From NCBI GenBank assembly GCA_963769765.1, contig CAVYNA010000004.1, positions 747,102-811,101 of the forward strand: a stretch of DNA of 64,000 nt, read 5' to 3'. The DNA is from Bog-756 sp963769765 (GTDB lineage: Bacteria > Actinomycetota > Acidimicrobiia > Acidimicrobiales > RAAP-2). Positions 16,665 through 26,940 of this stretch are shown here, piece after piece. The notes beneath the pieces are model-generated. The model was not told the origin of the DNA, did not search any database, and was given only the letters and a program-made list of their open reading frames with translations. Position 1 is the first letter of the stretch, and every line of letters starts with the position of its first letter. The position numbers and the translations under genes were made by a program.

Positions 16665-17692
16665 CCACGTCCGACCACGGTGCCCCGGAAGAGGCCCTGA
16701 CACCGGCGGTCGCCGGCAGACGGCCGTGGCCCGGGGTGCAGGTCGCCGCTGCGACCGCCCTGATCAGCGGTATCTCCGTCTTCGTGAACGCGCACGCACT
16801 GCACGGGTCGGCCTCGCCTGCCGTGTACACCACGGCGAAGAACCTCGTCGCGACGACGGTCCTCGCGCTCGGCACCTTGGGCGCCGTCGCGCTCCGACGC
16901 CGGCGTCGGAGCGGTGTCGCCTCGCGCTTCGTCGCGGTCGCCGCCCCGCAGACCTCCACCGCTTCGAAACGGCCGACGCTCCTCGAGCTGGCCGCCCTCG
17001 CCTACATCGGCGTCGTCGGTGGCGGACTCGCGTTCGTCCTCTTCTTCGACGGACTGGCCACGACGACGGCCACCCCTGCGGCCTTCTGGCGCGACACGCT
17101 GGTGATCTGGGTCGCCGTGCTCGCGGTTCCGCTCCTGCACGAACGCGCGCGCTGGTGGAACGTCGCCGCCATCGGCGCCCTGGTCGTCGGCCAGGTCGCG
17201 CTCGCCGGCGGCGTGGGCCACCTTGCGGCCTCGAAGGGCGAGCTCGACGTGCTCCTCTCTTCCGTGCTCTGGGCGGTCGAGGCCGTCGTGATCAAGCTCG
17301 TGCTCCGCGACCGCCCCGCCGCCGAGGTCGCGCTGGTCCGGATGGGTGTGGGAGCCTTCGCACTCCTCTGCGTGCTCGCGGTGTCGGGGACGATCGGCTC
17401 CCTGTTCGCGCTCGGGGCCGGGCAGGTCGGCTGGGTCCTCGTGACCGGCCTCCTGCTGTCGGCGTATGTGGCGACCTGGGTGACCGCCCTCGGGCGGGGC
17501 CGGGCCATCGACGTGACCTCCGTGCTGGTGGGCAGTGTCGCGGTGACCGCAGTCCTCGGCGCGGTGTCCGGCGCGGTTCCGCTCGCGGGTCGGGCGGGCG
17601 GGCTGGTTCTCATCGCCGCCGGTGCGGCGACGGTGGTCGCGATGGGGCTGCGCACCGCTCGTCCCGTGCCGGTGGGGGTCGACGTCCGATGA
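16661..17692 (+). CDS. EamA/DMT-family transporter
   Basis: 343 residues, about ten transmembrane helices in two EamA halves (for example ALAYIGVVGGGLAFVLFF, DTLVIWVAVLAVPLL and SVLWAVEAVVIKLVL). A cytoplasmic basic loop (RRRRRSG) precedes residue 90. DMT transporters export or import small organic molecules; the substrate is not predictable from sequence. It is locked into the hydrogenase operon by overlaps on both sides, so a role in supplying or removing a small molecule for the hydrogenase state is possible but unproven. Confidence 0.75.
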   Translation: MTTSDHGAPEEALTPAVAGRRPWPGVQVAAATALISGISVFVNAHALHGSASPAVYTTAKNLVATTVLALGTLGAVALRRRRRSGVASRFVAVAAPQTSTASKRPTLLELAALAYIGVVGGGLAFVLFFDGLATTTATPAAFWRDTLVIWVAVLAVPLLHERARWWNVAAIGALVVGQVALAGGVGHLAASKGELDVLLSSVLWAVEAVVIKLVLRDRPAAEVALVRMGVGAFALLCVLAVSGTIGSLFALGAGQVGWVLVTGLLLSAYVATWVTALGRGRAIDVTSVLVGSVAVTAVLGAVSGAVPLAGRAGGLVLIAAGAATVVAMGLRTARPVPVGVDVR

Positions 17693-18489
17693 CCGGGCCG
17701 GCACCGTCGCGCGCACCGGACGTCGACGGCATCGCGGGGCCACTGCTCTTCGCTCGGTACGCCTACCCGCCGAACGCGCTCGGCTACTGCGGTCCGGCGG
17801 ATCCGGCCGCGTTTGCCGAAGCGGCCGTGGCCCGTGACGTCGGCGAGCTCGCCCACCGGGCGGCCGGCTTCGACGGGGCGTGGCCCTACCTCCGGCTGAT
17901 CGCCGCCTGCAACGGCATCGGCGACCCGTTGGACCCGCTCGTGGTCGAGGCGTACTGGGTGGGGAACCCGCTCCTCTTGCACGTCCCCGCGTCGACCCTG
18001 GCCGCGTCGCTCACCGACCGGTTCGACCAGAGGGCAGGACGGCACTCCGAAGCGCTGGTGGCCGCGGCGCCTGCGGGAGGCGTGCCGCACCACACCTTCC
18101 ACGTCTTCGCGGTCTATCCCTGGCTCGGTCTCCTCAGGGCCGGGATGGAGGGTCCGCCGATGGTCGTCCTCGACCGCTGCCGCATCCGGTGGGGTCGGGT
18201 GGAGTCGGTCGACGGTGACACCGCCACCGTCCGGACGAACCCGCTCCGCTTCGACGGCTCCGCGCTCACACTCGGACCGGCCAGGGTCGAGTCGGCCGTC
18301 GTGAGCCCCGGCATCAGCGGTTCCGACACCGCACCGAGCCCCGGCTCGATGGTCTCCCTCCACTGGGACTGGGTGTGCGACACCCTCAGCCCCGCGCAGC
18401 TCGGGTGGCTCCGGGCCTGCACCGCGACGAACCTCGCCGCGGTCAACTCGCTGGCGAGTCCCGGACCGGCCGTTGTCTGCGACGCATGA
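17689..18489 (+). CDS. DUF6390-like conserved hypothetical protein of the hydrogenase operon
   Basis: 266 residues, ATGA overlap with the transporter gene. The start is characteristic: GPLLFARYAYPPNALGYCGP, then ELAHRAAGFDGAWPYLRLIA, HTFHVFAVYPWLGLLRAGM, VVLDRCRIRWGRV and LHWDWVCDTLSPAQLGWL. I believe this matches the family called DUF6390, found next to group 3b hydrogenases in actinobacteria, but that assignment is from memory. No catalytic motif is recognised; the conserved Cys in GYCGP and in LDRCRIRWG and the HWDW motif could be functional. Confidence 0.6.
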   Translation: MTGPAPSRAPDVDGIAGPLLFARYAYPPNALGYCGPADPAAFAEAAVARDVGELAHRAAGFDGAWPYLRLIAACNGIGDPLDPLVVEAYWVGNPLLLHVPASTLAASLTDRFDQRAGRHSEALVAAAPAGGVPHHTFHVFAVYPWLGLLRAGMEGPPMVVLDRCRIRWGRVESVDGDTATVRTNPLRFDGSALTLGPARVESAVVSPGISGSDTAPSPGSMVSLHWDWVCDTLSPAQLGWLRACTATNLAAVNSLASPGPAVVCDA

Positions 18490-18519
18490 GAGAACGGGCA
18501 GGTCACAGCCGTCGCCGCG

Positions 18520-18533
18520 ATGACTTTCGGCCC
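18520..18533. promoter_or_regulatory. DosR/DevR-box-like site upstream of the CBS gene
   Basis: ATGACTTTCGGCCC matches 12 of 14 positions of GGGACTTTCGGCCC. A possible -10 element CAGACT lies at 18557-18562, which puts the box centre about 42 bp upstream of the inferred transcription start near 18569. Confidence 0.5.
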
Positions 18534-18569
18534 TGCCGCCACCCCGTGGACCGGCGCAGACTGAGTCCC

Positions 18570-18638
18570 ATGGCGGTGGGTCGCTCCGGACGACCCCCCG
18601 ACCGGGACATCCCGCCGCCTCGATCGGAGGAACGGTGA
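18570..18638 (+). CDS. Possible 22-residue leader peptide coupled to the CBS gene
   Basis: ATG at 18570 lies seven bases after the CAGACT hexamer and opens a frame MAVGRSGRPPDRDIPPPRSE plus two residues that stops at 18636-18638, overlapping the GTG start of the CBS gene (GTGA). The SD of the CBS gene, GGAGGA, lies inside this frame. It could be a coupling leader or mere chance; no homology is claimed. Confidence 0.25.
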   Translation: MAVGRSGRPPDRDIPPPRSEER

Positions 18639-19048
18639 AGCCCGCGTACCTGCAGGACAAGGTCAGCGCCCTCGAGTCCCGACCGACGGTATTCGTCGAA
18701 CCCGATGACACGCTTCGGACCGTCGCGCACACCCTCTGGGTGGAGAACGTCGGCGCTTCGGTCGTCGGAGACGAGCACCACCTGCGCGGCATCATCAGCG
18801 AACGGGACCTCGTGTCCCAGCTCGCGCAAGGAGCCGACCCGGACGTGATGACCGCCGAGGTTGCGATGACCCCGCACGTCATCCCCGTCCGTGGCGGCGA
18901 CACGGTCGACGACGCCCTCTACCAGATGCTCGACGGAGCCATCCGCCACCTTCCGGTCGTCGAGGCAGGAGGCGAGGTCGTCGGGATGGTGTCGGTGCGC
19001 GATCTCCTCCGCCCGCTGCTGGCGGACGCGCCGACCCGCTCCGGGTAG
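18635..19048 (+). CDS. CBS-domain pair protein (Hrp1/Rv2626c-like)
   Basis: 137 residues from GTG 18635 with GGAGGA upstream. Two CBS motifs are visible: VFVEPDDTLRTVAHTLW with GASVVGDEHHLRGIISERDL, and VIPVRGGDTVDDALYQML with IRHLPVVEAGGEVVGMVSVRDLL. Stand-alone CBS pairs bind adenine nucleotides. The size and layout match mycobacterial Hrp1 (Rv2626c), one of the strongest hypoxia-induced proteins, though the zinc-cysteine pair of Hrp1 is not seen. The DosR-like site upstream supports the same regulation. Confidence 0.8.
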   Translation: MKPAYLQDKVSALESRPTVFVEPDDTLRTVAHTLWVENVGASVVGDEHHLRGIISERDLVSQLAQGADPDVMTAEVAMTPHVIPVRGGDTVDDALYQMLDGAIRHLPVVEAGGEVVGMVSVRDLLRPLLADAPTRSG

Positions 19049-19054
19049 CCGGCG

Positions 19055-20662
19055 GTGACCGCGATCGACGAAGGGACCTCTGGACCGGTCCTCTCCGAAT
19101 CGGGCTTCCCGCTCGACCTGCTCTACGGACCCGACAGCCTCGGTGGCATCGATCCGGCGACGAGCCTCGGAGAGCCCGGTGGCTTCCCGTTCACCCGCGG
19201 CGTGTACCCGACGATGTACCGGGGGCACCCCTGGACGATCCGCGAGTACGCCGGATTCGGCGATGCCGGCGAGTCGAACCGGCGCTACCGGGAGCTCATC
19301 GCCGCCGGCCAGACCGGACTCTCGGTCGCCTTCGACCTCCCGACGCAGATGGGCTACGACTCGGACCACCCGCTCGCCACCGGAGAGGTCGGTCGGGTCG
19401 GCGTCGCGATCGACTCGCTCGACGACATGCGCCGCCTCTTCGACGGGATCTTCCTCGAGCGCGTCTCGACTTCGATGACCATCAACGCCCCGGCCGCGCT
19501 TCTTCTGCTCATGTACCAGCTCGTCGCCGAGGAGCAGGGCGCCGATCTCACCCGTCTCGCCGGGACGATCCAGAACGACGTCCTGAAGGAGTACGTGGCA
19601 CGGGGCACCTACATCTTCCCGCCCGCCCCGTCCCTCCGGTTCACGACCGACATCCTCTCCTACTGCCACGACGTGCTCCCGCGGTGGAACTCCATCTCGA
19701 TATCCGGCTATCACATCGCCGAGGCCGGTGCGACACCTGTGCAGGAGCTCGCCTTCACCTTCGCCAACGCGATCGAGTACGTCGGTGCGGCCCTCGCCGC
19801 GGGACTCGACATCGACGAGATCGGCCCGCGTCTCTCCTTCTTCTTCGTCGCCCGGATCACCCTCCTCGAAGAGGTTGCGAAGTTCCGGGCCGCGCGCCGC
19901 ATCTGGGCCCATCTCATGCGTGACCGGTTCGGCGCCGCCGATCCGCGGTCGATGCGCCTCCGGTTCCACACCCAGACTGCGGGCGTCGAGCTCACCGCAC
20001 AACAGCCCGAGGTCAACCTCGTGCGGGTGGCGTACGCGGCGCTCGCCGCAGTGCTCGGCGGGACCCAGTCACTGCACACCAACTCCTACGACGAGGCACT
20101 GGGGCTGCCGACCGAGGCGGCCGCCCGCCTCGCCGTGCGCACCCAGCAGGTGCTGGCCAACGAGACCGACGTCCCCGACATCGTCGACCCGCTCGGGGGC
20201 TCCTTCGCCGTCGAACGGCTCACCGACCAGATCGAGGCACAGGTCGGCGCCGTGCTGACGGAGGTCGCAGAGCTCGGCGGCGCAGCGGCTGCGATCGAGG
20301 CCGGCTTCCCCCAGGCCGAAATCGAGCGCAACGCCTACCGGATCGCCAGGGAGATCTCCTCCGGCGAGCGAGTCGTCGTCGGCGTCAACGCCTACACCGA
20401 CGAAGACCACGATCCCTACCAGCCCCTGCGGGTCGACCCCGCTGTCGAACGAGAGCAGGTCGCGCGGGTCCGTGCCCTTCGCGACAGACGGGATGCCACA
20501 GGCGTCACCGCATCGCTCAGCTGTGTCCGTGCCGCGGCGAAGGGCACCGACAACGTGCTCCACCCCCTCAAGCGCGCGCTCGCGTGTGGTGCCACGATCG
20601 GCGAGCTCTGCGACGTCCTCCGCGACGAGTGGGGGACCTACGTGGCCGGGCACCAGCTCTGA
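19055..20662 (+). CDS. Methylmalonyl-CoA mutase-type large subunit (acyl-CoA mutase, no B12 domain)
   Basis: 535 residues from GTG 19055. FPFTRGVYPTMYRGHPWTIR and YAGFGDAGESNRRYRELIAA, TGLSVAFDLPTQMGYDSDHP and FHTQTAGVELTAQQPEVN are typical of the catalytic (alpha) subunit of the B12-dependent mutases; the YPTMY tyrosine favours methylmalonyl-CoA as substrate over isobutyryl-CoA. The cobalamin-binding domain (DxHxxG) is absent, so a separate small subunit must exist elsewhere. With the carboxylase genes that follow, it would convert propionyl-CoA to succinyl-CoA. Confidence 0.85.
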   Translation: MTAIDEGTSGPVLSESGFPLDLLYGPDSLGGIDPATSLGEPGGFPFTRGVYPTMYRGHPWTIREYAGFGDAGESNRRYRELIAAGQTGLSVAFDLPTQMGYDSDHPLATGEVGRVGVAIDSLDDMRRLFDGIFLERVSTSMTINAPAALLLLMYQLVAEEQGADLTRLAGTIQNDVLKEYVARGTYIFPPAPSLRFTTDILSYCHDVLPRWNSISISGYHIAEAGATPVQELAFTFANAIEYVGAALAAGLDIDEIGPRLSFFFVARITLLEEVAKFRAARRIWAHLMRDRFGAADPRSMRLRFHTQTAGVELTAQQPEVNLVRVAYAALAAVLGGTQSLHTNSYDEALGLPTEAAARLAVRTQQVLANETDVPDIVDPLGGSFAVERLTDQIEAQVGAVLTEVAELGGAAAAIEAGFPQAEIERNAYRIAREISSGERVVVGVNAYTDEDHDPYQPLRVDPAVEREQVARVRALRDRRDATGVTASLSCVRAAAKGTDNVLHPLKRALACGATIGELCDVLRDEWGTYVAGHQL

Positions 20663-20683
20663 CCCGGGAGACGGGAGATCACC

Positions 20684-22455
20684 ATGGACACCGTGCTCAT
20701 CGCCAACCGCGGTGAGATCGCTGTCAGGATCGCGCGCGCCTGTCACGACCTCTCGCTCACCGCGGTCGCGGTCTACGCCGACCAGGAACTCGACGCGCCC
20801 CATGTCCGGGCGGCCGACCGCGCCTATGCGCTCTCGGGTACCGAGCCGGCCGACACCTACCTCGCGATCGACAAGCTCGTCGAGCTCGCGCTCCGTGCGG
20901 GGGCGGACGCGGTCCATCCGGGTTACGGGTTCCTCGCGGAGAACGCGGACTTCGCCGAGGCCGTCGTCGCGGCCGGACTGACCTGGATCGGACCACCGGC
21001 CCGGGCCATCCGCGATCTCGGTGACAAGACCGTGGCACGGCGGATGGCGGCCAAGGTGGGTGCGCCCCTGGTGCCGGGACTCGACGAGCCGGCAACCGAC
21101 GTCACCGATCTCCGTGCCTTCGCCGAGCAGCACGGCTATCCCCTGCTGATCAAGGCGGCGTTCGGCGGGGGTGGTCGCGGCATGAAGGTCGTGCGCGACG
21201 CGGACGACCTCGCGTCCGAGTTCGACGCCGCCGTGCGTGAGTCGACGGCCGCCTTCGGTCGTGGCGAGTGCTTCGTCGAGCGGTACCTCGAGACCGCGCG
21301 CCACCTCGAGACCCAGTGCCTCGCCGACCGCAACGGCAGGGTCGCGGTCCTCTCGACCCGGGACTGCTCGCTGCAGCGGAGGAACCAGAAGCTCGTGGAG
21401 GAGGCGCCCGCGCCCTTCCTCACCGACGAGCAGACCAGCCGGCTCTATGCCGCGTCGAAGGCGATTCTCGCCGAAGCCGGCTACGTCAACGCCGGGACGT
21501 GCGAGTTCCTGCTCGCGCCCGACGGCACCCTCTCGTTCAACGAGGTCAACACCCGGTTGCAGGTCGAGCACCCGGTGACCGAGCTCGTCACCGGTGTCGA
21601 CGTCGTCACCGAGCAGCTCCGCATCGCAGCGGGCGGGCTGATCGAGTATGACGATCCGCCGATCAGAGGTCACGCCATCGAGTTCCGCATCAACGGCGAG
21701 GACCCTGCCGCCGGGTTCCTCCCCGGACCCGGGACGTTGACGCGCTTTCGGGTCCCCTCCGGACCGGGCGTGCGATGGGACGGCGCCTACGAGGAGGGTG
21801 ACGAGCTGCCGGCCCAGTTCGACTCGCTGCTGGGCAAGCTCGTGGTGTCCGGTCGCGATCGACGCCACGTGCTCGCGCGGGCCCGCCGGGCGCTCGGCGA
21901 GTTCAGGATCGAGGGGATCCCGACCGTCGTGCCGATGGACCGACTCGTCGTCGAGCACCCCGATTTCGTCGCCGAGCCGTTCCGCGTCCACACCCACTGG
22001 ATCGAGACGGTCCTCGCCGGAGCGCTCGACGGATCGGCGCCGAGCCCGACGACGCCGGCACTCCGACCGGCCGGTCGGCGCGAACGGGTCGTCGTGGAGG
22101 TCGACGGACGCCGGGTGGAGGTGATCTTGCCGACCGACCTGTTGGACCGGCGGGGCCACGACGGGCTCTCCCGGCCCCCTCCACGGCGCCACGGGGCGAA
22201 CAGGTCGCCCGGGCCGGGCACTGGCGATGCAGTCGTGAGCCCCATGCAGGCGAAGGTCGTCAAGGTGCTCGCCCACGACGGCTGCACGGTCAGCCGTGGC
22301 GACACGGTGGTCGACGTCGAGGCCATGAAGATGGAACAGGCCCTCACCGCACCGACCGACGGCGTCGTCGAGGGCCTCACCGTCACCGTGGGTGACGAGG
22401 TCCTGCGGGGTCAGGTGCTCTGCCGAGTGGTGGCGACCCCACCCGGGGAGCCGTC

Positions 22456-22459
<4 letters not shown>
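20684..22459 (+). CDS. accA: Biotin-dependent acyl-CoA carboxylase alpha subunit (biotin carboxylase + BCCP)
   Basis: 591 residues from ATG 20684. The biotin carboxylase starts VLIANRGEIAVRIARACHDL, with HPGYGFLAENADFAEA, the ATP-grasp FGGGGRGMKVV and FNEVNTRLQVEHPVTELVTG. The C-terminal biotinyl domain has VEAMKMEQALTAPTDGVV, with the biotinylated lysine near residue 548. Between them the region is shorter than in many propionyl-CoA carboxylases. ATGA-type overlap joins it to the beta subunit gene. Propionyl-CoA is the likely substrate because of the mutase next to it; acetyl-CoA is possible. Confidence 0.88.
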
Positions 22460-24027
<1,568 letters not shown>

Positions 24028-24086
24028 GACGCCGAGTCCGCGCCCGCCGGCCCCGGCCCGCCACGACGATCCCGCAGGCCTCGCTC

Positions 24087-25529
24087 CTACTCGGCGATGT
24101 AGCTCATCACGTGCTTGATCCTCGTGTAGTCCTCGAAGCCGTACATCGAGAGGTCCTTGCCGTACCCCGAGTGCTTGAACCCGCCGTGGGGCATCTCCGC
24201 GACGAGCGGGATGTGGGTGTTGATCCACACGCAGCCGAAGTCGAGCGCAGCCGAGACCCGCATGGCGCGGGCGTGGTCACGGGTCCACACCGACGAGGCC
24301 AGGCCGTACTCGACGTCGTTCGCCCAGCGGACCGCCTCCGCCTCGTCGGCGAAGCGCTGGACCGTGATGACGGGTCCGAAGACCTCTTGTTGGACGATCT
24401 CCGCGTCCTGCTCGATGCCGGTCACGACGGTCGGCTCGTAGAAGAAGCCCCGTGACCCGGCCCGCTTCCCGCCCGTCGTCACATCCGCAGCCGCGGGAAG
24501 CCGCTCGACGTACCCGCTCACCCGCTCGAGCTGGACAGCGCTGTTGAGCGGTCCGACATCGGCGCCCTCGTCGTCGGGACCTCCGAGGGTCCGGCGCTTC
24601 GCCGCTTCGGTCAGTGCGACGACGAAGTCGTCGTGGATGCGGGGTGCCGCGAGCACCCGGGTCGCAGCCGTGCAGTCCTGCCCGGCGTTGAAGTACCCGG
24701 CCATCGCGACGCCTTCGGCGGTCACCTCGAGGTCCGCGTCGTCGAAGACGACGACGGGCGCCTTGCCACCGAGCTCGAGGTGGACGCGCTTGAGATCGAC
24801 GGCCGCCGCCAGGGCGATCTCGCGTCCGGCCCGGACGCTGCCGGTGATCGAGACCATCCGGGCGACGGGGTTGTCGAGGAGGGCCGCGCCCATCTCGGCG
24901 TTCTGCCCGCAGACGACGTTGAAGACGCCGGGAGGCAGGAACTCCGCGGCCACCTGAGCGAGGAAGGCGGTGCTCGCCGGCGTGGTGTGGGCCGGCTTGA
25001 GCACGACCGTGTTGCCCGCGGCGATCGCCGGTGCGAACTTCCAGACGGCCATCATCATCGGGTAGTTCCACGGGGTGATCTGGACGCAGACGCCGACCGG
25101 CTCCCGGCGCACGAAAGAGGTGAACCCCTCCAGGTACTCGCCGGCCGAGCGCCCCTCGAGATTGCGGCACGCGGCGGCGAAGAAGCGGATCTGGTCGAGC
25201 GTGGGCGGGATCTCCTCGGACAGGGTCAGGGCGCGGGGCTTGCCCGTGTTGCGGCACTCGATCTCCACCAGCTCGTCCGCACGGGACTCGAGCGCGTCGG
25301 CAAACCGGAGCAGGGCCAGGCTCCGCTGCGAGGGCGTCCGCCGCGACCACGGTCCGAACGTGTCGGCCGCGGCGGCCAATGCCCGTGCGACGTCCTCGGG
25401 CTGCGAGCGCGGGGCGACCGCGTAGGCCTCGCCGGTGGCCGGATCGACGAGCTCGTCGGTCCGGCCGTCCCTGGCGTCGACGGCCTCCCCGTCGATGAAG
25501 TTCCGCACGACCGTCAGCGAAGGTGTCAT
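24087..25529 (-). CDS. Aldehyde dehydrogenase (aminoaldehyde / piperideine-6-carboxylate type)
   Basis: 480 residues from ATG 25529; the longer open frame upstream is shadow of the next gene. QITPWNYPMMMAVWKFAPAI, ELGGKAPVVVFDDADLE (catalytic Glu about residue 251) and YFNAGQDCTAATRVLA (nucleophile Cys about residue 284) are present. The C-terminal MPHGGFKHSGYGKDLSMYGF resembles gamma-aminobutyraldehyde dehydrogenases. It starts five bases after the lysine 6-dehydrogenase-like gene ends, so it probably oxidises the resulting alpha-aminoadipate semialdehyde (piperideine-6-carboxylate). Confidence 0.85.
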   Translation of the reverse strand: MTPSLTVVRNFIDGEAVDARDGRTDELVDPATGEAYAVAPRSQPEDVARALAAAADTFGPWSRRTPSQRSLALLRFADALESRADELVEIECRNTGKPRALTLSEEIPPTLDQIRFFAAACRNLEGRSAGEYLEGFTSFVRREPVGVCVQITPWNYPMMMAVWKFAPAIAAGNTVVLKPAHTTPASTAFLAQVAAEFLPPGVFNVVCGQNAEMGAALLDNPVARMVSITGSVRAGREIALAAAVDLKRVHLELGGKAPVVVFDDADLEVTAEGVAMAGYFNAGQDCTAATRVLAAPRIHDDFVVALTEAAKRRTLGGPDDEGADVGPLNSAVQLERVSGYVERLPAAADVTTGGKRAGSRGFFYEPTVVTGIEQDAEIVQQEVFGPVITVQRFADEAEAVRWANDVEYGLASSVWTRDHARAMRVSAALDFGCVWINTHIPLVAEMPHGGFKHSGYGKDLSMYGFEDYTRIKHVMSYIAE

Positions 25530-25534
25530 GCGGG

Positions 25535-26752
25535 TCAGGCCCCCTTCGGCGTCCGCTCGTCCAGGCCCCACGGTGCGCCGTGGCTGTTCACGAGCTCGAG
25601 GAAGGGATCGGCCGGCAGTGCCTCCGGGCCGAGCACGCCCTTCGCCGACCAGACCCCCGAGTCGAGGAGCTCGAGGGCGATCACCGGGTTCATCGCCGTC
25701 TGCCAGACGACGGCCTGCGAGTCGAACTCGGACATGCACCAGGCGTTGTCGACCACGTGGTGGAGATAGACCTCGCGGGGCGCACCGTCCGTGCCGGTGC
25801 CGGTCACCCAGGTGCCCGCGCAGGTCAGGCCCGACATCAGGTGCCCGAGCTGGGCAGGATCGGGAAGGCACCCGGCGACCACGTCGCGGGGCGACACCTC
25901 CAGGCCTCCCACCCGGATCGGTGTGGTGGAGTCGAGGCCGAGCTTGTGGATGACCGACAGCACCTCGATGAACTCGTCACCGAGCCCGTACTTGAAGGTC
26001 ACCCGGTTCGCGTCGACCCAGCGGGGCACGAGGAGCACCTCTTCGTGCTCGACGTTCACGCACTCGATCGGGCCGATGCCGGCCGGGAAGGTGAAGGTCT
26101 CAGGCTCGCTGAACGGCGCGGTGGTGAACCACTCCTTCCCCCGCTCCCAGATCACCGGCGGGTTGAGGCACTCCTCGATGGTGGTCCAGATGGAGAACGA
26201 CGGGGCGAACTCGTAGCCCTCGATGACCAGGTTGGCGCCGTCCCGCACCCCGATCTCGTCGACGGAGGAGAAGAGCCGGTCCGCCGCGTACCGGGCGAAG
26301 ACGTCGGAGAGGCCCGGCTCGACCCCGATGCCGCAGAGCGCGAGCAGCCCGCGCTCCTCCCACTGTGCGGCCATCGCGAACTGCTCGTCCCCGAGCTTGA
26401 CCCCCGGTAGGCGGTACGGCTCGGTCGGGTGGGGATGGGAGAGCGACATCGCCATGTCGAGGTAGGTGGCCCCCGCGGCGAACGCCGCCCGGAAGATCGG
26501 CATCACGAAGCGCGGGTCGAGCGCGTTGAGGACCGCGTCGGCACGCTCCGCCCGGATCAGCTCGGCGACGGCCGCCTCGTCCGAGCCGTCGACCCGGTGG
26601 GCCGAGAACCGCTCCCCCGCCCCTGCGATCGCCTTCTCCGCACGTGACACGTCGTAGTCGGCGACCGCCACCTTCTCGAAGAGGTTCCACTTCGCCGCCG
26701 TCTTGGCAACTGCACTGCCAACTCCTCCGGCACCGATCACGAGCACCCGCAT
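25535..26752 (-). CDS. Saccharopine dehydrogenase family protein, likely L-lysine 6-dehydrogenase
   Basis: 405 residues from ATG 26752. MRVLVIGAGGVGSAVAKTAA is the Rossmann start, followed by VLNALDPRFVMPIFRAAFAAG, TYLDMAMSLSHPHP, CGIGVEPGLSDVFARYAAD and the C-terminal half GNV-like domain. The length and motifs fit lysine 6-dehydrogenase, which deaminates lysine to alpha-aminoadipate semialdehyde with NAD(P), better than the bifunctional saccharopine enzymes. The upstream open frame to 26947 lacks family features. It is divergent from glutamate dehydrogenase; a DosR-like box at 26838-26851 lies in between. Confidence 0.78.
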   Translation of the reverse strand: MRVLVIGAGGVGSAVAKTAAKWNLFEKVAVADYDVSRAEKAIAGAGERFSAHRVDGSDEAAVAELIRAERADAVLNALDPRFVMPIFRAAFAAGATYLDMAMSLSHPHPTEPYRLPGVKLGDEQFAMAAQWEERGLLALCGIGVEPGLSDVFARYAADRLFSSVDEIGVRDGANLVIEGYEFAPSFSIWTTIEECLNPPVIWERGKEWFTTAPFSEPETFTFPAGIGPIECVNVEHEEVLLVPRWVDANRVTFKYGLGDEFIEVLSVIHKLGLDSTTPIRVGGLEVSPRDVVAGCLPDPAQLGHLMSGLTCAGTWVTGTGTDGAPREVYLHHVVDNAWCMSEFDSQAVVWQTAMNPVIALELLDSGVWSAKGVLGPEALPADPFLELVNSHGAPWGLDERTPKGA

Positions 26753-26837
26753 GGCGACCTCCGTTGCATCTCGACACCGGCGACGTGAGCCCCGCCGGAC
26801 CTTGCGCCAGTCTCCACTCGCCACGCCGCGGCGACAA

Positions 26838-26851
26838 GGGCCGAAAGTCAC
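26838..26851. promoter_or_regulatory. DosR/DevR-box-like site (distal) between lysDH and gdhA
   Basis: The minus strand reads GTGACTTTCGGCCC, 13 of 14 matches to the DosR core. Its centre is about 54 bp upstream of the proximal box at 26892-26905, so the two may act in tandem on glutamate dehydrogenase, or this one may serve the divergent lysine dehydrogenase gene. Confidence 0.5.
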
Positions 26852-26888
26852 CGCGGCCACGGGTCGAAGATCCTGCAGGAGAACAGTA

Positions 26889-26908
26889 TTTGGGACCTTC
26901 GACCCTGA
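26889..26908. promoter_or_regulatory. DosR/DevR-box-like site (proximal) upstream of gdhA
   Basis: TTTGGGACCTTCGACCCTGA fits the 20-bp DosR palindrome TTSGGGACTWWAGTCCCSAA, with GGGAC and CCC intact. The core 26892-26905 is centred 42.5 bp before the ATG at 26941, and AAAGAT at 26929-26934 lies six bases before that ATG, the same geometry as at the hydrogenase operon. Confidence 0.55.
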
Positions 26909-26940
26909 CACCGGGAAGGGCACCGCCGAAAGATGGCGGC

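Noticed and set aside
20069..22276. A 735-residue minus-strand frame under the carboxylase alpha gene
   Set aside because: Antisense shadow in very GC-rich codons of a complete plus-strand biotin carboxylase; His/Asp/Arg-rich without motifs.
24028..24086. Terminator between the carboxylase beta gene and the aldehyde dehydrogenase
   Set aside because: The GC-rich sequence has short inverted elements (GCCGG/CCGGC) but no convincing long stem or T-tract.
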